Below the pieces are notes generated by a model. That model made no database searches and was not told where the DNA came from. It saw only the letters and a program-made list of their open reading frames with translations. A program made the translations under genes and the position numbers. Positions 33,988-42,944 of a DNA stretch of 64,000 nucleotides are shown here, in pieces (position 1 is the stretch's first letter; every line of letters begins with the position of its first letter). Source of the stretch: an uncultured Alphaproteobacteria bacterium (GTDB lineage: Bacteria; Pseudomonadota; Alphaproteobacteria; Rhizobiales; Ancalomicrobiaceae); contig CALBKH010000005.1 in assembly GCA_937892955.1 (NCBI GenBank), positions 1-64,000 on the forward strand. Reading direction: 5' to 3'.

Positions 33988-34650
33988 TCAGCGGTCGGCG
34001 GCGCGTCTCAGCCGCCCGAGACCGCGCCGCAGGTTCACCCAAGCGGCGCGTACGGCGGTTCGGATCGCGGCGAAGCCGGGCGCCAGATGCGCCGCGGCGT
34101 TGCGCAGGGCGGCGCGAACCCGCCGCACCATCGCCGCCGCGGCTCGCCATGCCGTCGTCGCCCTGAGGCGGCCGAGCGACCAGTCGTAGAGCGCCATCAC
34201 CCGGGTGTAGGTCCAGGCGAACCAGCCGATGGTGAGGAGCTTGTCGCGGGTGGCGTGGAACAGGCGCTCGACCAGGACGATCGACGAGAGGTGAGCGACG
34301 GCGAGCATCGTCGCGCCGGCGGAGAATCGCCCGGTGCCGAGGAGCCACAGGCCCCAGAGCTTGAACGGTTCCAACACCACGAAGGGCACGAGGAAGACGA
34401 AGAGCGTCGGATAGGGCGGCAATCGATGCAGCGCCTCGCCCAGGCGTGCGAACAGCCGCAGCTCGGCGAGGGCGGCGAAGATCGGCCGGAAGGCCGCCAG
34501 CACCACGTCGTCGATCAGGAAGTAGATCGTCGCGGCGACGAGCAACGGCAGGCGCAGGAGCGCCCGGACGATCGGGTGGCGCGGCGTCGCGGAGGAGTGG
34601 GGATCGGGGTCGGTCAATCTCGCCTCGGTGCGGCGGTGTGATGGGCGCAT
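33988..34650 (-). CDS. Membrane protein of unknown function
   Basis: About 220 residues from the ATG at 34650; codons upstream run into the REP-like pair. It has three or four hydrophobic segments (IVRALLRLPLLVAATIYFLI, TLFVFLVPFVVLEPFKLWGL, GATMLAVAHLSSIVLVERLF) and an Arg/Ala-rich C-terminal tail (~150-220) probably facing the cytoplasm. No family motif is recognised. Its stop abuts the DHA2 stop (convergent, zero gap). Confidence 0.6.
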   Translation of the reverse strand: MRPSHRRTEARLTDPDPHSSATPRHPIVRALLRLPLLVAATIYFLIDDVVLAAFRPIFAALAELRLFARLGEALHRLPPYPTLFVFLVPFVVLEPFKLWGLWLLGTGRFSAGATMLAVAHLSSIVLVERLFHATRDKLLTIGWFAWTYTRVMALYDWSLGRLRATTAWRAAAAMVRRVRAALRNAAAHLAPGFAAIRTAVRAAWVNLRRGLGRLRRAADR

Positions 34651-34746
34651 CGACAGATGGGGGCGCGATCGCGGCATTGCGAGGGCAGGGCAACCGCTCG
34701 ACGCGTCATCGGCTTGCCGGATCACGAAAGGACGCGCCGCGGGCAT

Positions 34747-34911
34747 CCCTTCTCCCCTCGCGGGAGAAGGGATGCCCGAAGGGCGGATGAGGGGGCTGAA
34801 CCTCTCCCCGCCTTCGGTGCTCGCGGCTCCCGCCTCCGGTTGCCGCTTCGCGGCGCTCCCCTCATCCGGCCCTGCGGGCCACCTTCCCCCGCGAGGGGGG
34901 AAGGGAGGGGG
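34747..34911. repeat. Inverted pair of REP-like units
   Basis: CCCTTCTCCCCTCGCGGGAG, then GGGCGGATGAGGGGGCTG, faces an inverted partner (CTCATCCGGCCCTGCGGGCC, then a CCCCCGCGAGGGGGG palindrome) about 55 bp away. The arrangement is the same as at 28073-28212, so this is a second clear REPIN-like copy. Confidence 0.7.
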
Positions 34912-35051
34912 CGCCTCGGGCGGACGGTGGCGGAAGCGCTTCGAGCGATTACCCGCAGGGCAGGGGGCCTTGCTCTTGCCCGAAATCCGCGCGACCGCTA
35001 GGACCACGACGAAGAGGCCCGATCCGGGCCGGACCTTCGGGGAGTGGGACG

Positions 35052-36011
35052 ATGTCGAGGAAGACCTGGGGCCTTGCGTGGATCTCGGCGATGGCGATGT
35101 CGGCGGCGATCGGCGGCGCGGCGATCGCCGGCGAGGCGATCTCCATCGACCTGCACAACAAGTCCTACAAGACGACCTGCGCCGAAGAGGACAACGTCTA
35201 TTACACGCTGACCTCGGAGAAGGTGGCGAGCTTCACCGTCGAGGCGAAGACGCCTCCTTACGTCGACACCATCGTCCGCGACATCACCGCGCCGGACTTC
35301 TCCGGTTGCAGCTTCGGCGGCTCGGGGGGCGCCGACGGCTCGCACTACACGCCGCCGACCGCGGTGCTGTGGGAGGACGACGAATACGTCCTCAAGGGTG
35401 TCGTCTATCCCGACTTCTGGCGTCCGACCGTGGTGCCGGTGACGGTCGGCAAGCTCACCCAGAACTTCCTCCACCTCGTCCAGCTGTGGCGCAAGACGCC
35501 GGCCGGGCCGATCGAGTTCCTGGTGTTCTACCCGCAGGACGGCTACTGGCGGCTCAAGGGCCTGCCGCCCTTCCGCATGCGCGAGGTCGCCTACGGCTCG
35601 TCCTTCCTCTTCGGCCCGGTCGAGGTGAGTACCCGGCCCTTCGTCGCCTACAAGGCGGTGGCCTTCGATCCCAAGAAAGTGGCCTTCACCATCGACTTCG
35701 CCACCGGCGGCAAGGCGGTGGTGGCGCTCGAGGCGATCGAGGTCGGCCGCTCGGCGGTCGAGGTCTCGTTCGACGGCGTCGACACGTCGAAGCTGCCCTT
35801 CGCGGCGTTGCGTTCGATGTATGTCGCGCCCGGCAACGCCGACACCGCCGAAACGGTGGTGCGCGCCACGCCCGGCGCCGCCCCGACGTCCACGGTCGTC
35901 GTCGACTACGTCGACGGCAAGGCCGCCGACGTCGCCTTCGCCCGGAGCGTGCCCTCCACCCACAACACCTCCGCCCCGGACATCGGCTTCCGCGACTTCC
36001 GCGGCAGGTGA
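35052..36011 (+). CDS. Secreted protein of unknown function
   Basis: 319 residues. The signal peptide is TWGLAWISAMAMSAAIGGAAIAG. The mature protein is predicted mostly beta, with two early cysteines (TTCAEED, FSGCSFGG) likely forming a disulfide and a Gly-rich loop (FGGSGGADGSHY). The second half (from ~residue 190) repeats a strand pattern ending in STVVVDYVDGKA. No enzyme motif is found. It stands alone between a repeat cluster and the signalling operon. Confidence 0.65.
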   Translation: MSRKTWGLAWISAMAMSAAIGGAAIAGEAISIDLHNKSYKTTCAEEDNVYYTLTSEKVASFTVEAKTPPYVDTIVRDITAPDFSGCSFGGSGGADGSHYTPPTAVLWEDDEYVLKGVVYPDFWRPTVVPVTVGKLTQNFLHLVQLWRKTPAGPIEFLVFYPQDGYWRLKGLPPFRMREVAYGSSFLFGPVEVSTRPFVAYKAVAFDPKKVAFTIDFATGGKAVVALEAIEVGRSAVEVSFDGVDTSKLPFAALRSMYVAPGNADTAETVVRATPGAAPTSTVVVDYVDGKAADVAFARSVPSTHNTSAPDIGFRDFRGR

Positions 36012-36145
36012 GCCGCGGAGGGCCGGGCCGGAGCGCCGGTTGACGCACCTCGCGCGGGGCGCTTCACTCGCCGTCCGAAATCGGCGGCGGAGCCGAGGCC
36101 GGATGCCGTGGTCGCGCGCGGCCGCAGCGAAGGAGCGACGTCGGG

Positions 36146-38563
36146 ATGACCACGGGGGGCGCCGATCCACGCTCGGCATCGCAGGGAGCGATGTCGCGGG
36201 CCGTCGGGTCGCTGTTGCGGCGCATCTCGATTCCGGGCCGGATCGGTCTCGTCGTCGTCGTCAACGTCGTGGCGCTCCTCGCCCTCGCCGCGGCGACCGC
36301 CTGGAGCGGCGGCGAACTGCGACGGGCCTGGAGCGACCTGCGCGCCGCTCACGACGTCGACGAGGCCCTGTTCGACCTCGAGCGTGCCGTCCACGCCCTC
36401 CATCGCGAAGTCGGCGCCTTCCTGCTGCGACCCGACGAGGCGCACCGCACCGACGTCGAGAACGCCAAGGCGCGCTTCACCGGGGTGCTGCTGCGCTCGC
36501 TCGACGAGACGCGGAGCGCCGGCTCCACCGACCTCGACGACTTCGCCGAGGTCGCCCGCCACTACCTCTTCGGCTTCGACGATCTGCGCGGGCTCGAGAT
36601 CGACATCCGCATGATCTACGAGACCGAATTCGCCGATCTGGTGCCGCAGGTGCGGGTCCGTCTCGACGCGCTCGACCTCGCCATCCGGCCGAACGACGTC
36701 GTTCTGCGCCCGCTGGTCGCCACCGCCTACGACCGCTTCGCCGAGTTCCGGGTCAATCTCGTCGCCTATCGCCACGAGCGACGCAGCGAGCAACTCGAAG
36801 CGGCGCGTCGCGCCCGCGACACCTTCGCCGCCGCTCTGCGCGAGATCGGCCGGTCGCCGTCGCCGGATGCGCGCGGCTACGCGGTCGAGAGCTTCCTGCC
36901 GGAGATCGTGGCGATGGATTCGATCTTCGGGCGGCTGGAGGACGTCGCCGATCGCCACGCCCGCTGGCTCACCGGGACGCTCGAGGCCAATCGAGCCCGG
37001 ATGATCGACCTGCTCGAACGTGCCCTCGAACACCAGACCGCCCGCGAACGCGACGCCATCGCCCGTTACGACCGGTTGCTCGCCGCAGCCGCCGGGCGTT
37101 TCGCCGTCCTCGCGCTGATCTTCGCCGGCCTCAGTCTCCTCGCCTCGGCCTTCGTCGCCCGCACCATCCGCACGCCGCTCGCCGCGGCGCAGGGCGCGAT
37201 GCGGGCGGTGGTGGTCGGCGACACCGACCGGCCGATCCCCGGTCTCGACGCCGAGGACGAGATCGGCGCCATGTCGCGGTCGATCGAGGTGTTCCGCCAG
37301 GAGGTGGCCGGGTTCCGCCGCCGCGAGGAGGAGCACGCCGAGCAGGAGCGGCGGTGGTACGGTCTGCTCGAGACCAGCCCGATCGGGATCGCCATCCTCT
37401 CCGTCGGCGACGGCCGGCCGACCTTCCGCAATCATCGCTACGACGAACTCTTCGGCCTGCCCGACGGCGCCGAACCGCCGCGGCCGCGCGATCACTTCGC
37501 CGATCCGGAGGATGCGGTCCGCCTCTCCGAGGCGGTGGTGCGCGGCGGCGGCGTCTCGGGCTGGCAGGCGCTGATGCGTCGCGGAGAAGGCGCCACCTGG
37601 TGGGGCCTGCTCGAGGTGCGGCCGATCGAGTTCGCCGGCCGTCCGGCGCACGTCTTCTGGATCTACGACGTCACCGATCGACGCGCCGCGGAAGAGGACA
37701 TGCGGCTCGCCAAGGAAGGGGCGGAGCGGGCGCTGCGCGAACTGGCCGAGGCCCAACGCAATCTGATCGAGGCGGAGAAGCTCGCCGCCATCGGCGGTCT
37801 GGTCGCCGGCGTCGCCCACGAGGTCAACAATCCGGTCGGCATCGGCCTCACCGTCGCGTCGAGCCTCGAGCGTCGCGTCGTCGACTTCGAGCGTGAACTC
37901 GCCGGCGGACAACTGCGCCGATCGCGCCTCGACGATTTCGTCGCCGGCGCCCGCGACGCCGCCCGCCAACTGGTCGCCAACCTCACGCGCGCCGGCGAGT
38001 TGGTGCAATCTTTCAAACAGGTCGCGGTCGACCGCACCCATTCCGAACGCCGCGCCTTCGACCTCGCCGACGCGACGCGGCAGATCGCTTCGAGCCTGCG
38101 GCCGAGTCTCAGGGCGACCGGCATCGGCTTCGACGTCGCCGTCCCCGACGGGCTCGTGCTCGACAGCTATCCCGGCGCCTGGGGGCAGGTCGTCACCAAT
38201 CTCTTCGTCAACGCCCTGACCCACGCCTGGCCGGAAGGGGCCGCGACGGGGCACATGACACTCGAGGCTCGCCGTCTCGACGGCGGGCGGATCGAGGTCG
38301 TCTTCGCCGACGACGGCGTCGGCATGAGCGACGTGGTGTCGCGCCACGCCTTCGAACCCTTCTTCACCACCCGTCGCGGCGCCGGAGGGAGTGGATTGGG
38401 GCTGCACATCGTCTACAACATCGTCACGCACCGCCTGGGAGGGCGGATCGCCCTGGAGACGGCGCCCGGGAGAGGGTGTCGCTTCCGCATGACTCTGCCG
38501 GCGGTCGCACCCGAGGACGAGGCGGAGCCCGAGCGCGGTCGAACGAAGGAGAACGAGGGATGA
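36146..38563 (+). CDS. PAS-containing sensor histidine kinase
   Basis: 805 residues. Helix 1 (~33-53), a ~260-residue helical periplasmic sensor, helix 2 (LALIFAGLSLLASAFVA, ~318-338), then HAMP (RTIRTPLAAAQGAM), PAS (WYGLLETSPIGIAIL), a coiled linker, HisKA with the phospho-accepting His in GVAHEVNNPVG (~558), and HATPase_c with N (TNLFVNALTHAW), G1 (DDGVGMSD), F (FEPFFTT) and G2 (GSGLGLHIVYNI) boxes. The stop overlaps the next ATG (ATGA), so it is translated together with the REC-DUF3369 kinase and, through it, the response regulator. The signal is unknown. Confidence 0.88.
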   Translation: MTTGGADPRSASQGAMSRAVGSLLRRISIPGRIGLVVVVNVVALLALAAATAWSGGELRRAWSDLRAAHDVDEALFDLERAVHALHREVGAFLLRPDEAHRTDVENAKARFTGVLLRSLDETRSAGSTDLDDFAEVARHYLFGFDDLRGLEIDIRMIYETEFADLVPQVRVRLDALDLAIRPNDVVLRPLVATAYDRFAEFRVNLVAYRHERRSEQLEAARRARDTFAAALREIGRSPSPDARGYAVESFLPEIVAMDSIFGRLEDVADRHARWLTGTLEANRARMIDLLERALEHQTARERDAIARYDRLLAAAAGRFAVLALIFAGLSLLASAFVARTIRTPLAAAQGAMRAVVVGDTDRPIPGLDAEDEIGAMSRSIEVFRQEVAGFRRREEEHAEQERRWYGLLETSPIGIAILSVGDGRPTFRNHRYDELFGLPDGAEPPRPRDHFADPEDAVRLSEAVVRGGGVSGWQALMRRGEGATWWGLLEVRPIEFAGRPAHVFWIYDVTDRRAAEEDMRLAKEGAERALRELAEAQRNLIEAEKLAAIGGLVAGVAHEVNNPVGIGLTVASSLERRVVDFERELAGGQLRRSRLDDFVAGARDAARQLVANLTRAGELVQSFKQVAVDRTHSERRAFDLADATRQIASSLRPSLRATGIGFDVAVPDGLVLDSYPGAWGQVVTNLFVNALTHAWPEGAATGHMTLEARRLDGGRIEVVFADDGVGMSDVVSRHAFEPFFTTRRGAGGSGLGLHIVYNIVTHRLGGRIALETAPGRGCRFRMTLPAVAPEDEAEPERGRTKENEG

Positions 38564-40332
38564 GCGACGACGACCTCCTGGTCTTCGCCGCCGAGAGCGA
38601 CGACGCGCCGGAGCGGCCGGCGCGCAGTTGGAAGATCGCCGTGATCGACGACGATCCGGCGGTCCACGACGGCACGCGTTTCGCGCTGTTCGACTATGCG
38701 CTCGCCGGCCAGGGTCTGGAGATCCTCTCCGCCTTCTCCGCGGCGGAGGGGCGCGAACTGGTGCGCGCCAACCCCGATCTGGCGGTGATCCTGCTCGACG
38801 TGGTGATGGAGTCCGAGACCGCCGGCCTCGAACTCGTCGAGTTCATCCGCGGCGAACTGCGCAACGACCTCGTTCGCATCATCCTGCGTACCGGCCAGCC
38901 CGGACAGGCGCCGGAACGCGCCGTCATCGTCGACTACGACATCAACGACTACAAGGCGAAGACCGAACTCACCGCCGACAAGCTGTTCACCGCGCTGACC
39001 GCGGCCATCCGCTCGCATCAGCAGCTGCTGCGCATGGAGGAGACGCGCCGCGGTCTCGAGATCATCATCGACGCGGCGACCGCGCTGTTCGACACCCGCT
39101 CGATGCAGCGTTTCGCCGAGGGTGTGCTGACCCAGGTCGCCTCGCTGCTCGAAGTCGACTGCGCCGGCATGCTGGTTGTGCGCGACCGGCCGCAGGATCC
39201 GAGGGCCGAAGATCTGTCGGTGATCGCCGGGTCGGGCGTCTATTCCGGCGTCGCCGCGGCGGGGACCGGGGCTCTGGACGTCGACACCCGCCGCGCCATC
39301 GACGCCGCCTTCGCCGAGCGTCACCACTGCTTCCTGGAGAGCCGTTCGATCCTCTACATCCGCACCTCGAGCGGCCGCGAGATCGCCGTGGTGCTCGATG
39401 TCGCCAAGCACCTGTCGGCCACCGACCGAGCGCTGGTCGAGGTCTTCTGCGGCAAACTCTCGGTCGCCTTCGAGAACGTGCTGCTGCTCGAGCGGTTGCA
39501 GGCCACCAACGTCGAGCTCGAGCAGCGCGTCGAGGTGCGCACCCGCGAGCTCAGCGACGCGGCGCGTCGCCTCGCGGATCAGCGCGAGACCCTGCGCCGC
39601 GCCAACGAATTCAAGGCCGAACTCCTCGGCATGGTCGCCCACGACCTCAAGAACCCGCTCGCCGCCATCCTCGGCCGCATCGAGATCATCGGCGAGCTCA
39701 TGGAGAAGCCCGGCATCGATCCGGCACGCCTGAAGGCGGAGGTCGGCAAGATCGCGGCGCCGGCGACGGCGATGAACCGGATGATCGGCGATCTCGTCGC
39801 CCAGGCCGCCACCGACGCGGTCGAGGTCTCGATCCGTCCGGTGGCGCTCGACCTCGCCGACCTCGTCCACGACGTCGTCGACCACCTGCGCCCGCTCGCC
39901 GCCCGCAAGAACCAGACGCTGATCTGGCGCGGCGAGAGCGGGATCCGCATCTGCGGCGATCCCGACCGGTTGCGCGACGCGGTCGAGAACGTCGTCTCCA
40001 ACGCGGTGAAATACGGGCCGGTCGGCGGGACCGCGGAGATCGTGGTGCGGCGGGTCGCCGATCGGGCGGTGGTCACCGTCGCCGATCAGGGGCCGGGCCT
40101 TTCACCGGAAGATTTCGGTCGGCTCTTCGGTCGATTCCAGCGGCTGTCGGCGCAACCGACCGGCGGCGAGGGTTCGACCGGTCTCGGCCTGTCGATCGCC
40201 CACGAGATCGTCCGCCTGCACGACGGCCACATCGGTGCGCTCAACGCCGAGAGCGGCTCCGGCGCGGTCTTCGAGATCGTCCTGCCGGCGCTCGACGGCG
40301 AGGCGATCGGCGGCGAGGGAGGTGGACCATGA
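38560..40332 (+). CDS. REC-DUF3369 hybrid histidine kinase
   Basis: 590 residues. The N-terminal receiver (IAVIDDDPAVHDGTRFAL; phospho-Asp in VILLDVVMES ~residue 80; conserved Lys in INDYKAKTEL) leads into a DUF3369/GAF-like sensor (ETRRGLEIIIDAATALFDTRSMQ to ENVLLLERLQ, ~165-330). A coiled coil is followed by HisKA (GMVAHDLKNPLAA, ~360) and HATPase_c (NVVSNAVKYG, DQGPGLSPEDFGRLF, GSTGLGLSIAH). It can both receive phosphate on the REC domain and donate from the His. Both ends overlap their neighbours by ATGA, marking a tight three-gene phosphorelay. Confidence 0.9.
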   Translation: MSDDDLLVFAAESDDAPERPARSWKIAVIDDDPAVHDGTRFALFDYALAGQGLEILSAFSAAEGRELVRANPDLAVILLDVVMESETAGLELVEFIRGELRNDLVRIILRTGQPGQAPERAVIVDYDINDYKAKTELTADKLFTALTAAIRSHQQLLRMEETRRGLEIIIDAATALFDTRSMQRFAEGVLTQVASLLEVDCAGMLVVRDRPQDPRAEDLSVIAGSGVYSGVAAAGTGALDVDTRRAIDAAFAERHHCFLESRSILYIRTSSGREIAVVLDVAKHLSATDRALVEVFCGKLSVAFENVLLLERLQATNVELEQRVEVRTRELSDAARRLADQRETLRRANEFKAELLGMVAHDLKNPLAAILGRIEIIGELMEKPGIDPARLKAEVGKIAAPATAMNRMIGDLVAQAATDAVEVSIRPVALDLADLVHDVVDHLRPLAARKNQTLIWRGESGIRICGDPDRLRDAVENVVSNAVKYGPVGGTAEIVVRRVADRAVVTVADQGPGLSPEDFGRLFGRFQRLSAQPTGGEGSTGLGLSIAHEIVRLHDGHIGALNAESGSGAVFEIVLPALDGEAIGGEGGGP

Positions 40333-41111
40333 CGACGGACGCGCGCATCGCCGTCGTCGACGACGATCCCCACACCCGCGAGACCGTCGCCGACTATCTC
40401 GCCCTCCACGACTTCGACGTCGTCGCCCTCGACGGCGGCACGGCTCTGCGCGCCGAGATGGCCGAGCGGGCGCCGGATCTGGTGGTGCTCGACCTCCACA
40501 TGCCGGGCGAGAACGGCCTGTCGGTGCTGCGCTGGCTGAAGGAGGAGATGGGCGGCGTCCCGGTCATCATGCTGACCTCGACCGCGAGCCCGATCGACCG
40601 GGTGGTCGGTCTCGAACTCGGCGCCGACGACTACCTCGCCAAGCCGGCGGAGCTGCGCGAACTGGTGGCGCGCATCCGTTCGGTGTTGCGCCGGGTCGCC
40701 GCGCCGCCGCCACCGGCGTCGCCCCCGGCGGTCGCCAAGCCGAAACGCGCCGCACCGTCGGTCCCGCGGGCGGAACCCGTCGTCTTCGGCGACCGCCTGC
40801 TCGATCGCGCCTCCCGCCGCCTCGTCGACCGCGTCACCGGTGCCGAAACGGTGCTCCACACCTCGGAATTCCAATTGCTCGAGGCCTTCGTCGATCATCC
40901 CAACCGGGTGCTCAGCCGCGAGCAGCTGCTCGATCTCGCCCACGCCCGCGATCCGGAAGCCTTCGATCGCGCCATCGACGTGCGCATCGCCCGCATCCGC
41001 AAGAAAATCGAGCCGGATCCGTCCGAACCCACCTTCATCCGCACCGTGCGCGGCGCCGGCTACATCTACGTGCCGGGCCGGCGGGAGCGCGGGACGGGCG
41101 GCGAAGGGTGA
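40329..41111 (+). CDS. OmpR-family response regulator
   Basis: 260 residues. Receiver: AVVDDDPHTRETV, phospho-Asp in LVVLDLHMPGENG (~54), VIMLTSTAS and the Lys in DDYLAKPAELRELVARI. A Pro/Ala-rich linker (~122-150) leads to a winged-helix DNA-binding domain (LHTSEFQLLEAFVDHPNRVLSREQLL, then RIRKKIEPDPSEPTFIRTVRGAGYIYV). It is the output of the coupled kinases upstream. The promoter target is not evident in the window. Confidence 0.92.
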   Translation: MTTDARIAVVDDDPHTRETVADYLALHDFDVVALDGGTALRAEMAERAPDLVVLDLHMPGENGLSVLRWLKEEMGGVPVIMLTSTASPIDRVVGLELGADDYLAKPAELRELVARIRSVLRRVAAPPPPASPPAVAKPKRAAPSVPRAEPVVFGDRLLDRASRRLVDRVTGAETVLHTSEFQLLEAFVDHPNRVLSREQLLDLAHARDPEAFDRAIDVRIARIRKKIEPDPSEPTFIRTVRGAGYIYVPGRRERGTGGEG

Positions 41112-41309
41112 GAGCGACGGGGCAGGGGGCCTTGGCGCCGGTACGGGCCGAGTTCGACCGACCGGGGGCGGCTCCGCGACCATGCGGCGCGATCGCCGCG
41201 GCGATTTCGGTGCGCTCCGCCTTGGCGGGGCTCGCGCGCGGTGCTAAGAGCGCGCCACCCGCCGAGATATCGGCCCTTCCCGAGTGAACCGACGAGAGGA
41301 ATTCCTCAG

Positions 41310-41732
41310 ATGGCGATCGAACGCACCTTTTCGATGATCAAGCCCGACGCCACCAAGCGCAACCTGACCGGCCAGATCGTGGCGCGTTTCGAGGCCGCCG
41401 GCCTGCGCGTCGTCGCCTCCAAGCGTCTGTGGCTGTCGCGCCGTCAGGCCGAGGCCTTCTACGCCGTCCACAAGGAGCGTCCGTTCTTCGGCGAGCTGAC
41501 CGAGTTCATGTCCTCCGGCCCGATCGTCGCCCAGGTGCTCGAGGGCGAGAACGCCGTCCTCAAGAACCGCGAAGTGATGGGCGCCACCAACCCGGCCAAC
41601 GCCGCCGAGGGCACCATCCGCAAGGACTTCGCCCTGTCGATCGGCGAGAACTCGGTGCACGGCTCCGACGCTCCCGAGACCGCCGCCGAAGAGATCGCCT
41701 TCTTCTTCTCCGGCCTCGAGATCGTCGGCTGA
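41310..41732 (+). CDS. ndk: Nucleoside diphosphate kinase
   Basis: 140 residues, the standard length. It transfers gamma-phosphate from ATP to NDPs. IERTFSMIKPDATKRNLTG at the N-terminus, the Arg of NREVMGATNPANAAEGTIRKD, and the phospho-histidine in ENSVHGSDAPETA (~117) are all present. AGAGGA at 41294-41299 sets the start at 41310. It is followed by a terminator. Confidence 0.97.
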   Translation: MAIERTFSMIKPDATKRNLTGQIVARFEAAGLRVVASKRLWLSRRQAEAFYAVHKERPFFGELTEFMSSGPIVAQVLEGENAVLKNREVMGATNPANAAEGTIRKDFALSIGENSVHGSDAPETAAEEIAFFFSGLEIVG

Positions 41733-41764
41733 TCGCACGCCGACCGCATCTCCGACCTCTTCGA

Positions 41765-41797
41765 CGGCCCGGGCGTCTCGACGACGTCCGGGCCTTC
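41765..41797 (+). terminator. ndk terminator
   Basis: GGCCCGGGCGTC and GACGTCCGGGCC form a 12-bp stem (one G-T pair) followed by TTCTCAT, about 35 bp after the ndk stop. Confidence 0.75.
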
Positions 41798-41809
41798 TCA
41801 TATCCAGCC

Positions 41810-41915
41810 GATGAAGTTTCGACTTTTTCGAAACTTCATCGGCGAAAGCTAGTCCGAACGGGCGTCGGCCGGTCGGGCCGTGATGCCCACGAAATTCGGA
41901 CGAGCCCGAATTTCG
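41810..41915. repeat. Repeat D, copy A
   Basis: The left hairpin GATGAAGTTTCGA/TCGAAACTTCATC (41810-41840, perfect 13-bp stem) is followed by a 27-bp core (41854-41880, starting CCGAACGGGCGTCGGCCGGT) and a right hairpin CGAAATTCGG/CCGAATTTCG (41890-41915). The same arrangement, in the same orientation, is found at 42767-42875. Confidence 0.75.
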
Positions 41916-41926
41916 CGAGCCCGGTA

Positions 41927-42715
41927 TCACTTCGGTCGAGCCGGCCGGTCCCGGTCGGGGAGACGGCGCAGTTCGCCGAGGATCCAACGGGCGAAGCGCC
42001 GCCGGGCATAGTGGTGATCGGGGCGACCGCGGGAATCGAGAGCCGTCCACGACGGGCGGACGAAGCCGTCCGGGCCGAGGGCGGCCGCAGCGCTGTCGAG
42101 GTGGGGAATCGCCCGGGCGCGGCACCACGCGGCGACGCGAGCGTCGAAGGCGAGGGCGAGGTCGGTGCGCTCGCGACGTGTCGCGGCGATCGAGGCGCGG
42201 CTGACGCCGACCTCGTCGCCGTCGGCGGTGTAGACGTCGACGGTCGGCATGCAGGCGCCGAGCACCACGAGGTCGTGGTCGGCGGCCACCTGTTCCAGGA
42301 AGCTCAGGTAGCGACCGACGGAACGGTTCAGTACCGTTTCGAGATTCTGCCGGTTCTTCTCCACCACCAGCCAGATCGCGACCGCGGTATCGACCTCGCC
42401 CAGGCCGACGATCACCCGATCATAGGGGCCTCGGGCCAAGGCGGCGTCGAACCGCCGACGCGCGCCGCTCACGGATTCGGTGTTGTGAAGTCCGAGCGCC
42501 GTACCGCCGGGTGCGAAGGTGACGTCGAAGCGGGTGCGTGGCATGCCGATCAGGAACAGCCAGTGTTCGAAGGCTCGAACGTGGCTGTCGCCGAGAACGA
42601 GAATTCGCCTGCGCGCATGCCGATCGGCGAAGGTCCGCAGGCCGACGAAGCTGCTGCGCAACAGTTGAGCGACGAGGCGTCGACCCGCCCGTCCGATCTC
42701 GATCGGCGTCCACAT
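41927..42715 (-). CDS. SGNH-like hydrolase-fold protein between two direct repeats
   Basis: 262 residues. SGNH blocks: RILVLGDSHVRAFE (block I Ser, in a G-D-S-H form), FAPGGTALGLHN (block II Gly), VIVGLGEVDTAV (block III, where Asn is replaced), and GRPDHHYARRRF near the C-terminus (block V D-x-H). The GDSH form is seen in acyltransferase- or esterase-like members that often modify glycans; substrate and activity here are inference. The ATG at 42715 is used; a start 20 codons earlier would lie inside repeat copy B. No operon partners. Confidence 0.65.
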   Translation of the reverse strand: MWTPIEIGRAGRRLVAQLLRSSFVGLRTFADRHARRRILVLGDSHVRAFEHWLFLIGMPRTRFDVTFAPGGTALGLHNTESVSGARRRFDAALARGPYDRVIVGLGEVDTAVAIWLVVEKNRQNLETVLNRSVGRYLSFLEQVAADHDLVVLGACMPTVDVYTADGDEVGVSRASIAATRRERTDLALAFDARVAAWCRARAIPHLDSAAAALGPDGFVRPSWTALDSRGRPDHHYARRRFARWILGELRRLPDRDRPARPK

Positions 42716-42766
42716 TCTCTCGCGACGTCTCCCGATCCCATCTCTTCCGGTGGCGCGATTCCGGGT

Positions 42767-42875
42767 CGACGACATTTCGGTCTCTTCGAAACATCGTCGG
42801 CGTCGGCGAGCCCGAACGGGCGTCGGCCGGTCGGGCCGCGACGCTCATGTGGTTCGGACGGGTCCGACCGTCGTG
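42767..42875. repeat. Repeat D, copy B
   Basis: Same order as copy A: an imperfect left hairpin (GACGACATTTCG...CGAAACATCGTC), an identical 27-bp core (42812-42838), and a degenerate right hairpin (GTTCGGACGGGTCCGACC). The two cores are 958 bp apart in direct orientation and bracket the SGNH-like gene. Confidence 0.75.
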
Positions 42876-42944
42876 TCCTCGCGAGGACCTGACCACGCGA
42901 CGGGCCGCCTTGTCCAGCGCGGGCGGGATGCGGGCGATGATGGA

